From Pseudarthrobacter polychromogenes (GTDB lineage: Bacteria; Actinomycetota; Actinomycetes; Actinomycetales; Micrococcaceae): DNA of 64,000 bases. The stretch spans positions 120,690 to 184,689 of the forward strand of contig NZ_BMKU01000003.1 in assembly GCF_014644495.1 (NCBI RefSeq), given 5' to 3'. The position numbers were made by a program, and so were the translations under genes. Each line of letters starts with the position of its first letter. Position 1 is the first letter of the stretch. Shown here in pieces: positions 17,603 through 26,203 of this stretch. Under the pieces are notes generated by a model. That model was given only the letters and a program-made list of their open reading frames with translations, had not been told where the DNA came from and ran no database searches.

Positions 17603-18570
17603 CAGCGGTTCGCCCCTTCCCGCAGGTTGCGCCCGGTCAGTTCCAGGAACACATCGTCCAGGGTGGGCGGCTTCAGCTCCAGGGACTGGGCGGGAGCGCC
17701 GGCGTCGTGCATCTCTAGCAGCAGCCCAGGCGCCAGCCGGGCACCTTCGGGGAGCCGGAGGCGGAAGCGGACAACGCCGTCGTACGAATTCTCGCTGACC
17801 TCCCCGCCCGCCGCGGCGCGCCCCAGCAGCCCCCGCACCCCGGCCGCGGAGGCCGCCGCCACTTCGACCGCCAGCAGGTCGCCGGCGAGGTTCGCCTTCA
17901 GCCGCGCGGCGGTGTCATCGGCGATGATCCTGCCGTGGTCGATGATGATGACCCGCTCGGACATGGAATCGGCCTCGTCCATGTAGTGCGTGGTCAGCAC
18001 AATGGTGGTGCCGTGTTCCTCGCGCATCCGCATGATGTGCTCCCACAGGTTGGCCCGGTTTTGCGGATCCATCCCGGTGGACGGCTCGTCCAGGAAGAGC
18101 AGCCGCGGCGAGTGCATCAGCCCCAGCGCCACGTCCATCCTTCGCCGCTGCCCGCCGGAAAGCTTGATGACCGTCCGCTTGGCGAGGTCCGCGAGGTCCA
18201 GGGATTGGAGGAGCTCCCGGGCCCGGGCAAGGGCGTCCGCGGAGTTCATGCCGTAGAAGCGGCCCTGCATCACCAGCTCATCGATCACCCGGAAACTGTG
18301 GCCGCCGCCGTTGCCCTGGCCGATGTAGCCAATCCTTGCCCGTACTCCCGCAGGATCCGCGGTGACGTCCACGCCGGCCACCCTGGCCGTCCCCGAGGTG
18401 GGCGTCAGCAGCGTGGTGAGCATCCGCAAGGTGGTGGACTTGCCTGCCCCGTTCGGGCCAAGGAAGGCCACGAGCTCGCCGGGTGCGACGTCGATGTCGA
18501 CGCCCTTGACGGCGTCCACGGTTTCTTTCTTGACCGTGAACGTCTTTGCCAGTTTGTCCGTGTGGATCAT
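17602..18570 (-). CDS. ABC exporter ATP-binding protein, DrrA-like
   Basis: A 322-residue ATPase. Walker A GPNGAGKST, Q-loop IGYIGQGNGGGHSF, signature LSGGQRRRMD, Walker B LLFLDEPSTGMDP and switch His in LTTHYMDEAD are all present. The C-terminal part with LELKPPTLDDVFLELTGRNL is the DrrA-type hallmark. I chose the ATG at 18570, which is preceded by TGGAG; an in-frame ATG 19 codons earlier lacks a site. First gene of the two-gene exporter operon. Confidence 0.93.
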   Translation of the reverse strand: MIHTDKLAKTFTVKKETVDAVKGVDIDVAPGELVAFLGPNGAGKSTTLRMLTTLLTPTSGTARVAGVDVTADPAGVRARIGYIGQGNGGGHSFRVIDELVMQGRFYGMNSADALARARELLQSLDLADLAKRTVIKLSGGQRRRMDVALGLMHSPRLLFLDEPSTGMDPQNRANLWEHIMRMREEHGTTIVLTTHYMDEADSMSERVIIIDHGRIIADDTAARLKANLAGDLLAVEVAAASAAGVRGLLGRAAAGGEVSENSYDGVVRFRLRLPEGARLAPGLLLEMHDAGAPAQSLELKPPTLDDVFLELTGRNLREGANR

Positions 18571-18699
18571 GCGTGACTCCAGAGGATGCGGCGTGCCGGA
18601 GCTCTGGAACGGGCTCCCTGGCGCCACGCTATACCCATCCCCGGCACGAGTCCACGGGAAATCGTGCGCGTGCGTTGGGGGCCGTGTGCCCGGCGGGCG

Positions 18700-19683
18700 T
18701 CAGTGCCGGCGGTGGTCCTGGATGGTCATCCGCGGGCCGAACGTGGGTTTGCGGAAACCGCTGCTTTGGATCATCCGCACCACCCGCTGGCGGTGTCCCG
18801 TCCAGGGTTCCAGCAGCCGGAGCATGCCGGCGTCATCAGTCCGCCGGCCGGTCAGCGCAGCACCGACGTACGCGGCCAGGTGGTAATCGCCCACCGAGAT
18901 CGAGTCAGGGCAGCCGTGCGTTCGCTGCACCACTTCCGCGGCAGTCCAGATGCCGATGCCGGGGATGGTCTGCATTTTTGCGGCAGCCTCCAGCGCCGGC
19001 AGCTCCGCCAGCCGTTCAAGCGCGACGGCGGAGCGCAGCGCCCGCATCACCGTTGCGGAGCGCTGCGGGCCCACCCCGGCCTTGTGCCACTCCCAGCTGG
19101 GGACCTGCAGCCACTGCGCCGCCGTGGGCGCCAGCACCAGGCCGGCGGGAGCCAACGATCCAGCCATCGGCGCGGGGGACCCGTAGCGGTGCAGGAGGTA
19201 CCGGTAGCCGCGGCGGGCCTCGATGACCGTGACTTTCTGTTCCAGGATGATGGGCACGAGCTGGTCCACCATGCGGCCGCTGGAGGGAAGCCGGACGGCC
19301 AGGCTTCTCCGCCGCGCTTCGCTGACCATGCGGGGGAGCGTGGCATGGAACACCGGCTCGTCGAATGCCGACCAATCGTCGTGTGCCCCCAGGAGGCGCG
19401 GCACTGCCGCTGCCGCCGCCGCGGCGCCCGGGCCCCAGGCCTGGACGTCCACCCGGTGCTCCACCTCCGCGCTGCCTGCCGGGCTGAGCCGGATGGTGGC
19501 GGGACCCTCGGCTGTAGTGAAGGCGTTCCAGATGACGCCGCCGTCCACCGCGAACGACGGATCACTGTTGCCGCGCAGGAGCGGGCGGAGGGTCCGCGCC
19601 AGGTCGTAGGGGCCGTCCGGATACCACCGGAGGGAGGCGTCCGCAGCGGCCGCCAGCCGCGCGGGAACCTCTGCGATCGTCAT
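18700..19683 (-). CDS. AlkA-like DNA-3-methyladenine glycosylase (HhH-GPD superfamily)
   Basis: A 327-residue base-excision glycosylase for alkylated purines. The helix-hairpin-helix lies in LEAAAKMQTIPGIGIWTAAEVVQR. The catalytic aspartate is in SISVGDYHLAAYVG. The N-terminal ~170 residues form the AlkA-type beta-sheet domain. ATG at 19683 is the natural start; the extra upstream frame runs through a palindromic repeat. No Ada or Ogt gene is next to it, but a second, unrelated glycosylase-type gene is at 57679. Confidence 0.85.
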   Translation of the reverse strand: MTIAEVPARLAAAADASLRWYPDGPYDLARTLRPLLRGNSDPSFAVDGGVIWNAFTTAEGPATIRLSPAGSAEVEHRVDVQAWGPGAAAAAAAVPRLLGAHDDWSAFDEPVFHATLPRMVSEARRRSLAVRLPSSGRMVDQLVPIILEQKVTVIEARRGYRYLLHRYGSPAPMAGSLAPAGLVLAPTAAQWLQVPSWEWHKAGVGPQRSATVMRALRSAVALERLAELPALEAAAKMQTIPGIGIWTAAEVVQRTHGCPDSISVGDYHLAAYVGAALTGRRTDDAGMLRLLEPWTGHRQRVVRMIQSSGFRKPTFGPRMTIQDHRRH

Positions 19684-19749
19684 GGAACCATCGTCCCACG
19701 GTGCCCCGACAATTTGCCCGCCAGCTCCGCCGTGCCGGTTCCGGGGCCG

Positions 19750-19812
19750 GAGTTTTTGTCCAGATATGCAGGGTTGCGCGCCCCGGAACCCTGCATAAGT
19801 GGACAAAAACTC
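19750..19812. repeat. Intergenic palindrome, family A copy 1
   Basis: Two 26-base arms (19750-19775 and 19787-19812) complementary at 24 of 26 positions, with an 11-base GC-rich loop. The left arm begins GAGTTTTTGTCC and continues AGATATGCAG. The same 22-base word opens the palindrome at 37298. It lies between divergent genes. Confidence 0.9.
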
Positions 19813-19922
19813 GGCTTGTTCCCGGCCCTTATCGGGGAGCGGAAGGAAGACTAGAATCCCAGGTGTGGCGCGGGGCGTCCGTGCCCTTTCCTTCGAGATT
19901 CCAGAGATTCCAGGTGAGCGCA

Positions 19923-20330
19923 ATGGGTGGAGTAGTGCATTTCGAAATCCCCGCGGACGATCAGGAGCGGGCCAAGAAGTTTTACCAGCAGGCCCTGGGC
20001 TGGCGGATAGAACCCGTCCCTGGAATGGACTACAACATGGTGATCACCACCCCCATGGACGAGGCCACCGGCCAGCCCACAACCGCCGGTGCGATCAACG
20101 GCGGCATGATGGCCCGGGAAGAAAAGATCGCCAACCCCGTCATTACGGTGGACGTGCCGGACATCGATGCCACGCTGAAAACCGTCGAGGAGCTGGGCGG
20201 TTCTGTTGTGATGCCCAAGAACGAGATCCCCGGGATGGGCTACTTCGCCTACTTCAAGGATCCTGAGGACAACGTCATGGGCCTGTGGGAGAACCTGCCC
20301 GCCGACCAGCAGGCCCAGTCCGCCGGGTAG
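19923..20330 (+). CDS. VOC family (glyoxalase/bleomycin-resistance fold) protein
   Basis: A 135-residue protein built from two beta-alpha-beta-beta-beta modules. The N-terminal module has VVHFEIPADDQERAKKFYQQALGW; the C-terminal module has the GMGYFAYFKDPEDNVMGLWE ending that carries the usual metal ligand glutamate. VOC proteins include lyases, dioxygenases and binding proteins; the role here is unknown. The ATG at 19923 follows GGTGAG, and the longer upstream frame runs through the palindrome. It ends 2 bases before a convergent permease gene. Confidence 0.85.
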   Translation: MGGVVHFEIPADDQERAKKFYQQALGWRIEPVPGMDYNMVITTPMDEATGQPTTAGAINGGMMAREEKIANPVITVDVPDIDATLKTVEELGGSVVMPKNEIPGMGYFAYFKDPEDNVMGLWENLPADQQAQSAG

Positions 20331-20332
20331 CG

Positions 20333-21520
20333 TCAGGGCATCCCCGAGGCCAGCCACAGGGCCACCACCGCAAGCGGGACAGTCAGGGCTGCCACCACCA
20401 GCCCGGCCAGGGCAAAGCCGCTCCACTTGATCCGGACGTTCAGCGCCCGCAGCCGCTCATGCCAGAGCAGGGTGGCCAGGGACGCCCACGGAGTGACCAG
20501 CGGCCCCAGGTTGACACCGATCAGCAGGGCGGCCACCCGGGCCGGAGACCCGGCCACCGGCTCAAGGGCCAGATAGGCGGGCAGGTTGTTGGCTGCATTG
20601 GCCGCACCGGCTCCCAGCGCAGCCAGGTGCAGGAGGGCGGGCAGGCTCTCGCCCTGGCCGGCCGTGCCGGCCAGGAGCGCCGTCAACCCGTTGGCATGCA
20701 GTGCTTCAACGACCATGAACAGTCCAACCGTGAGCATCAGCGGACGCCACGGAACCATGGACCACCGCAGCACGGAGGGCCGCCGCCAGAGGAAGACCAT
20801 CAGCAGGAAAGCCGCCGCCACGATGGCCGGATACTGCACGGGTACGCCGGACACCAGGGCGGGCAGCAGGACCAGCAGGGTGGCCGCTGCAATGACCAGC
20901 AGCGGGCGGTCCCGCACGGCGGGGGACCGTTGCGGCCGGTACCGTCCCCGCAGGTCCTTGCGGAACGCCAGCCACAACAGGGCCAGCGGAACAACCACCC
21001 CCACCAGGGCGGGTGCCCAGACGGTCCCTGCAAAGCCCAGGGGGCTGAGCCCCAGCGCGTCCTGGGCCAGCAGGTTCGTCAGGTTTGACACAGGCAGCAG
21101 GAGGGAGGCGGTGTTGGCGAGCCAGATGGTGGTCAAAGCGAAGGGGAGCGGCTGGATGCCGGCATGGACTGCAAGGAGGACCACCACCGGTGTCACCAGC
21201 ACGGCAGTGGTGTCGAGCGACAGGAAAACAGTTGTAACCGTGGCCAGCGCCACGACAAGGAGCCACAACAGGAACACGCGGCCCCGGCCCAGTCCTGCGA
21301 GCCGGTCTGTAACAACCTTGAAGAGCCCGGCTTCGTCCAGCAGTTCAGTCAGCAGGGACATCGCGAGCACAAACGCGAGGATGGGAACGGTGCGGCCCGC
21401 CAGTGCGTCGAAAGCGGGCAGGGGCAGTGCCCCGGAGACGAGGGAGGCAACACCGGCCAGGAGCATCGCTCCGGGAAGGAGGTAGCTCCGAACTTTCGTC
21501 AACCAGGCGAACTGCTGCAC
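20333..21520 (-). CDS. ArsB/SLC13-type ion transporter
   Basis: A 395-residue membrane protein with about ten to eleven hydrophobic segments, in the ion-transporter superfamily that contains arsenite pump ArsB and NhaD. The conserved segment FLSLDTTAVLVTPVVV, followed by ANTASLLLPVSNLTNLL, corresponds to the signature region of ArsB, and the matching second-half segment is AANAANNLPAYLAL. No arsR or arsenate reductase gene is nearby, so substrate (arsenite, other oxyanion or dicarboxylate) is open. The start is taken as the GTG at 21520; ribosome-binding sequence is weak. Confidence 0.75.
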   Translation of the reverse strand: MQQFAWLTKVRSYLLPGAMLLAGVASLVSGALPLPAFDALAGRTVPILAFVLAMSLLTELLDEAGLFKVVTDRLAGLGRGRVFLLWLLVVALATVTTVFLSLDTTAVLVTPVVVLLAVHAGIQPLPFALTTIWLANTASLLLPVSNLTNLLAQDALGLSPLGFAGTVWAPALVGVVVPLALLWLAFRKDLRGRYRPQRSPAVRDRPLLVIAAATLLVLLPALVSGVPVQYPAIVAAAFLLMVFLWRRPSVLRWSMVPWRPLMLTVGLFMVVEALHANGLTALLAGTAGQGESLPALLHLAALGAGAANAANNLPAYLALEPVAGSPARVAALLIGVNLGPLVTPWASLATLLWHERLRALNVRIKWSGFALAGLVVAALTVPLAVVALWLASGMP

Positions 21521-21644
21521 TACCCCATGATCCCACCCGTGCCTGCGTGGAACCTGTTGGAAGCGGCTGCACCCGCGTGGCGTGCCCCCGGGGGGCACAG
21601 TGCAGGGAAGGTGCCTGCGGCAGGGAAGCGGTAGCTTTGTATCC

Positions 21645-23030
21645 ATGAAGTACGCCCAGTCCATCCTGGACCTCATCGGCAATACCCCGCTCATCAAACT
21701 CAACCACGTGACCGAGGGCATCAAAGCCACCGTCCTGGTCAAACTGGAGTACCTGAACCCGGGCGGGTCCATCAAGGACCGCATTGCGGTGAAGATGATC
21801 GAGGACGCCGAGCGGGACGGCAAACTGCAGCCCGGCGGGACCATTGTTGAGCCCACGTCCGGCAACACCGGGGTGGGCCTGGCCCTGGTGGCCCAGCAAA
21901 AAGGCTACAAGTGCGTCTTTGTGGTGCCGGACAAGGTGGGTGAGGACAAGCGCGCCGTCCTGCAGGCGTACGGCGCTGAGGTAGTGGTGACGCCCACTGC
22001 CGTGCCGCCGGACAGCCCCCAAAGCTACTACGGCGTCTCGGACAGGATTGTCCGGGAGACCCCCGGTGCGTACAAGCCGGACCAGTTCTCCAACCCCGCA
22101 GCGCCCGGAAGCCACTACCAGACCACCGGCCCGGAGATCTGGCGCGATACGGAGGGCAAGATCACCCACTGCGTCATCGGTGCTGGAACCGGCGGAACCA
22201 TCACCGGCACCGGCCGCTACCTGAAGGAAGCCTCGGCGGGCCGGCCGGCGTCCGACGGCGGCGTGGTCCGGATCATCGCTGCTGACCCGGAGGGCTCGGT
22301 GTACTCCGGCGGCACCGGACGCCCGTACTTCGTCGAAGGCGTGGGGGAGGACATGTGGCCGGCGAACTACGACAAGTCCGTCCCGGACCAGGTGATCGCG
22401 GTCAGCGATGCCGATTCCTTCGCCATGACCAGGCGCCTGGCCCGTGAGGAGGGCCTCCTGGTGGGCGGATCCTCGGGCATGGCCGTGGTGGCTGCGCTGA
22501 AGGCGGCGCGGGACCTCCCGGAGTCCGCTGTCGTCGTCGTGATCCTGCCGGACTCCGGCCGGGGGTACCTGGCGAAGATCTTCAACGATCAGTGGATGCG
22601 CTCCTACGGTTTCCTCTCCGGCGGCGAGGAAACCTCCGTGGGGGAGGTCATCAGCTCCAAGAACGGCGAACTGCCGGACCTGGTGCACATCCATCCCAAC
22701 GAGTCCGTGCGCGATGTCATCAACATCATGAACGAGTTCGGCGTCAGCCACATCCCGGTCCTGTCCCAGGAGCCGCCGGTGGTGATGGGCGAGGTGCTCG
22801 GTGCCGTGGACGAACGCACCCTGACCGCCAAACTGTTCCGCGGTGAAGCCAAACTGACGGACAAGATCTCCGAGCACATGGGCCCCAAGCTGCCCGTCAT
22901 CGGATCGCTGGAAACCATTTCCGCAGCCAGGGAACTGCTCTCGGACGTGGACACCGTGATGGTCACGTTCGTCGGCGCGCCGGTAGGCATCCTCACCCGG
23001 CACGACCTCCTGGCCTACCTCAGCAACTAA
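21645..23030 (+). CDS. Cystathionine beta-synthase
   Basis: A 461-residue PLP enzyme condensing serine (or O-acetylserine) with homocysteine. The PLP lysine is K44 in GGSIKDRIAVKM, the phosphate-binding loop is GAGTGGTITG, and the SGNTG substrate loop is at about residue 71. After the catalytic domain, two CBS domains occupy residues ~340-461, distinguishing it from CysK. The ATG at 21645 gives the family N-terminus. The next gene, 42 bases downstream, supplies the partner enzyme, so the pair can run transsulfuration between homocysteine and cysteine. Confidence 0.93.
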   Translation: MKYAQSILDLIGNTPLIKLNHVTEGIKATVLVKLEYLNPGGSIKDRIAVKMIEDAERDGKLQPGGTIVEPTSGNTGVGLALVAQQKGYKCVFVVPDKVGEDKRAVLQAYGAEVVVTPTAVPPDSPQSYYGVSDRIVRETPGAYKPDQFSNPAAPGSHYQTTGPEIWRDTEGKITHCVIGAGTGGTITGTGRYLKEASAGRPASDGGVVRIIAADPEGSVYSGGTGRPYFVEGVGEDMWPANYDKSVPDQVIAVSDADSFAMTRRLAREEGLLVGGSSGMAVVAALKAARDLPESAVVVVILPDSGRGYLAKIFNDQWMRSYGFLSGGEETSVGEVISSKNGELPDLVHIHPNESVRDVINIMNEFGVSHIPVLSQEPPVVMGEVLGAVDERTLTAKLFRGEAKLTDKISEHMGPKLPVIGSLETISAARELLSDVDTVMVTFVGAPVGILTRHDLLAYLSN

Positions 23031-23072
23031 ACCGCTTCACCCTGATACTGCTTCACCCAGACAAGGAGCATC

Positions 23073-24236
23073 ATGTCCGTTCCCGGAAACCAAGGTTTCA
23101 ACACCCGCGCCGTCCACGCCGGCCAGGCCTTCGAGCCCCGCACCGGCGCTGTGGTTCCGCCCCTGCACTTCAGTTCCACGTACGCCCAGGACGGCATCGG
23201 CGGGCTCCGCGAGGGCTACGAGTACGGCCGCGGCGGCAACCCCACCAGGGACGCCCTGCAGGAACAGCTCGCGGCGCTGGAAGGCGGCACCCACGCCTAC
23301 AGCTTCAGCTCCGGGCTGGCCGCCGAGGATTCGCTCATCCGCGCCCTGATCCGCCCCGGCGACCACATTGTGCTGGGCAACGACGCCTACGGCGGCACCT
23401 ACCGCCTCATCAGCCGGGTACTGGGCGGCTGGGGAATCGGCAACACCCCGGTGGACATGGCAGACCTCGACGCCGTCCGGGCGGCGGTGGCCGCCAACAA
23501 GACCCGGTTCGTCTGGGTGGAGACGCCGTCCAACCCGCTGATGAAGATCACGGACATCGCGGCGCTCGCAGGAATAGCGCACGACGCCGGTGCCCTCCTC
23601 GTGGTGGACAACACCTTCGCTTCCCCCTACCTGCAGAACCCGCTCGCCTTGGGTGCCGACGTCGTGGTCCACTCCACGACGAAGTACATCGGTGGGCATT
23701 CGGACGTTGTGGGTGGCGCCGTGGTGGTCAAGGATGCGGAGCTCGCGGAGAAGATCGGCTTCGTGCAGTTCGCCGTGGGCGCAGTCTCCGGTCCCATGGA
23801 CGCTTTCCTCACCACCCGCGGTCTGAAGACCCTGGGGGTCCGCATGGACCGGCACAGCCTCAACGGCCAGGCCGTGGCGGAGTGGCTCCTGGAACGCCCC
23901 GAGGTGGAGGCCGTCCTGTATCCGGGCCTGCCGTCCCACCCGGGCCATGAGCTCGCCAGGAAGCAGATGCGGAGCTTCGGCGGCATGGTTTCGGTGCAGT
24001 TCAAGGGCGGCGAGGCTGCTGCCCGGAAGGTGGCTGAATCGACGTCCGTGTTCACCCTGGCGGAGTCCCTGGGCGGGATCGAATCGCTGATGAACTACCC
24101 GTCCGAAATGACGCACGCCTCGGTCAAAGGCACCGAGCTGGCGGTTCCGGTGAACCTCCTCCGCCTGTCCTGCGGCATCGAGGACGTGGAGGACCTGCTG
24201 GCGGACCTGGACCAGGCGTTCGCCGCCATCCCCTAG
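23073..24236 (+). CDS. metB: Cystathionine gamma-synthase / gamma-lyase
   Basis: A 387-residue PLP enzyme of the Cys/Met metabolism family. The PLP lysine is in VVHSTTKYIGGHSDVVGG. The N-terminus (NTRAVHAGQAFEPRTGAVVPPLHFSST-type) and C-terminus (RLSCGIEDVEDLLADL) are typical. Sequence alone does not separate the synthase (cysteine to homocysteine direction) from the lyase; pairing with cystathionine beta-synthase favours a role in reverse transsulfuration, while annotation practice in actinobacteria favours MetB. A long hairpin follows the stop. Confidence 0.9.
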   Translation: MSVPGNQGFNTRAVHAGQAFEPRTGAVVPPLHFSSTYAQDGIGGLREGYEYGRGGNPTRDALQEQLAALEGGTHAYSFSSGLAAEDSLIRALIRPGDHIVLGNDAYGGTYRLISRVLGGWGIGNTPVDMADLDAVRAAVAANKTRFVWVETPSNPLMKITDIAALAGIAHDAGALLVVDNTFASPYLQNPLALGADVVVHSTTKYIGGHSDVVGGAVVVKDAELAEKIGFVQFAVGAVSGPMDAFLTTRGLKTLGVRMDRHSLNGQAVAEWLLERPEVEAVLYPGLPSHPGHELARKQMRSFGGMVSVQFKGGEAAARKVAESTSVFTLAESLGGIESLMNYPSEMTHASVKGTELAVPVNLLRLSCGIEDVEDLLADLDQAFAAIP

Positions 24237-24253
24237 CCCGGCCGGTTGAACCC

Positions 24254-24307
24254 GGACGGCACGTCGCGGCAGTCCCCGGATTGAGGGGTTGCTGCGGCGT
24301 GCCGTCC
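24254..24307. terminator. Long hairpin between convergent genes, probable bidirectional terminator
   Basis: Arms from 24254 and up to 24307 form roughly 20 base pairs including two G-U pairs and a small internal loop; the outer part is GGACGGCACG/CGTGCCGTCC. No U-run follows. It separates metB from the convergent sugar ABC operon. Confidence 0.6.
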
Positions 24308-24323
24308 CGCGTTAGGCAGGTTC

Positions 24324-25241
24324 CTACTTGACGGAACCCTCGGTGAGGCCGCCGCGCCAGAAGCGCTGAAGGACCACCATGGCGATGCTGAGCGGGATGA
24401 TCGAGAGCAGCACGCCGCCGGTGGTCAGCTCGTAGAACTCAGGCAGCCGGTCCACCTGGCTCAGCCAGTTGTTCAGGCCGAGCGTGATCGGGTACAGCCC
24501 GGAGTCGGACAGCATCACGAGCGGCAGGAAGTAGTTGTTCCAGATTCCCACCAGCTGGAAGAGGAACACGGTGACCAGGGCGGGGGTGAGGACGCGCAGC
24601 CCGATGGTGTGGAAGATCCTCAGTTCGCCCGCGCCGTCCAGCCTGGCCGCCTCGATGAGTGAGGTGTCCACCGTGGCCTGCGAATAGATCCGGCACAGGA
24701 ACAGCCCAAACGGCGAGACGAGGGACGGCAGCAGCACGCTCCAGTACGTGTTGGCCAGGCCGAGCTGGCTGAAGAGCAGGAAGAGCGGCAGGGCTGTGGC
24801 CGTGCCGGGTACCAGTACTCCGCCCAGGATGGTTCCAAAGACCAGGTTCCGCCCGCGGAACTCGTATTTCGCCAGCGCGTAGCCGCCCGCCGCCGCAAAG
24901 TAGGTGGCCAGGAGGGCGCCGATGCCGGCGTACAGCACCGAGTTCAGGAACCACCGGATGAAGATGCCGTTGTCATAGCTGAGAACCTGCGCAAGGTTGT
25001 CCCACAGCGCAACGGTGGGGGCGAACCAGAACCCGTTGGTGGAGAACAGGTCCTCCGTGGACTTGGTGGCAGCGACCACCACCCAGTACACGGGAATGAG
25101 GAAGTACAGGGCCACCACCACCAGCACCGCTGTGACGATGATGGTGGACGGACGGCCCTTGCTGCCGGAACGCCTGGTCCCTGCAGCGGAGGTGCGGGCC
25201 GGGGAAGCCGATGTCGACGTCGGGGTCACGGTAGCGGTCAT
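24324..25241 (-). CDS. Sugar ABC transporter permease, MalG type
   Basis: A 305-residue permease of the CUT1 carbohydrate importer family, with six hydrophobic segments. The EAA loop is EAARLDGAGELRIFHTIGLRVLTP. The C-terminus RFWRGGLTEGSVK is the usual MalG ending. It is the last gene of a three-gene operon and its start overlaps the stop of the MalF-type gene (ATGA). The ATPase is not encoded here; CUT1 systems in actinobacteria commonly share one ATPase (MsiK) encoded elsewhere. Confidence 0.93.
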   Translation of the reverse strand: MTATVTPTSTSASPARTSAAGTRRSGSKGRPSTIIVTAVLVVVALYFLIPVYWVVVAATKSTEDLFSTNGFWFAPTVALWDNLAQVLSYDNGIFIRWFLNSVLYAGIGALLATYFAAAGGYALAKYEFRGRNLVFGTILGGVLVPGTATALPLFLLFSQLGLANTYWSVLLPSLVSPFGLFLCRIYSQATVDTSLIEAARLDGAGELRIFHTIGLRVLTPALVTVFLFQLVGIWNNYFLPLVMLSDSGLYPITLGLNNWLSQVDRLPEFYELTTGGVLLSIIPLSIAMVVLQRFWRGGLTEGSVK

Positions 25242-26203
25242 GATGACTTCCTGTTCGTGAATTTGAGGAAGGCGAAGGACAGGACGAAGGCGGCCACGGC
25301 TATCAGCACGGCCTGCGCAGCGGCCACGTTGTAGTCGTTGTAGGCAAACGCGGTGGTGTAGGCGCTGAGGTTGGGCGTGTACTGGCTGTCGATGGTGGGG
25401 GCCACGGTCTTCAGGACCTGCGCCTCGGCAAAGAGCTGCAGGGTGCCGATAATGGAGAAGACAGTTGTCAGGACGAGGGCGGGCCGGATCAGCGGAAGCT
25501 GGATGCTGAGGGCCACCCGCCAGGTGGAGGCGCCGTCCACCTTCGCGGCCTCATACAGCTCCCCGGGTATGGCCTTCAGCTGGGCCACGATGATCAGCAT
25601 GTTGTAGCCGGTGTAGCTCCAGGTGACGATGTTCGCAATCGACCATAGAACGGTGTTGGCACCCAGGAAATCCGGAGTCAGTCCCACCAGGGCCGCGACG
25701 TCGAACAGCGGACTCAGCCCGGGGACGTAGAGGAACGACCAGAGGATGGTGGCAATGACCCCCGGAACGCCGTAGGGGAGGAAGTACGCGGCACGGAAGA
25801 AGCCCGGCCATTTGGCGGACGCTGATTCGAGCATGAGGGCAAGCACCGTGCAGAGGACGATCATCACCGGGACCTGCACCACGCCGAAGAGCAGCATCCG
25901 CCCGATCGAGGCGACGAAACTCCCGTCAGCCAGGGCCTGGGCGTAGTTGCTGAACCCGGCGAACTCACTCTTGACCCCGGCCTCGCCAAAGAGCCCGCTC
26001 CGGGTCACTTTGGTAAAGCTCGAGCCAACGGCAACGAAGATCGGAAGGACGAAGGTCAGGATGAACAACGCCAGGAAGGGTGCCAGCAGGAGCCAGGGCG
26101 CGCGGGACGCAGCGCCTGTCCGGTCGCCGCGCTTGCCCGGCCGGGCGGAAGGCTGCGCGGACGCAACCTGCCCCGTCCGCGCGGTGGGTGATGTCGCTGT
26201 CAT
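25238..26203 (-). CDS. Sugar ABC transporter permease, MalF type
   Basis: A 321-residue CUT1 permease with six hydrophobic segments after a basic N-terminus. The EAA loop is YEAAKVDGASTWRVALSIQLPLIRP. The ATG at 26203 has AAAGGAAG upstream and overlaps the stop of the binding-protein gene (ATGA). The far longer open frame upstream only shadows that gene. Confidence 0.93.
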   Translation of the reverse strand: MTATSPTARTGQVASAQPSARPGKRGDRTGAASRAPWLLLAPFLALFILTFVLPIFVAVGSSFTKVTRSGLFGEAGVKSEFAGFSNYAQALADGSFVASIGRMLLFGVVQVPVMIVLCTVLALMLESASAKWPGFFRAAYFLPYGVPGVIATILWSFLYVPGLSPLFDVAALVGLTPDFLGANTVLWSIANIVTWSYTGYNMLIIVAQLKAIPGELYEAAKVDGASTWRVALSIQLPLIRPALVLTTVFSIIGTLQLFAEAQVLKTVAPTIDSQYTPNLSAYTTAFAYNDYNVAAAQAVLIAVAAFVLSFAFLKFTNRKSS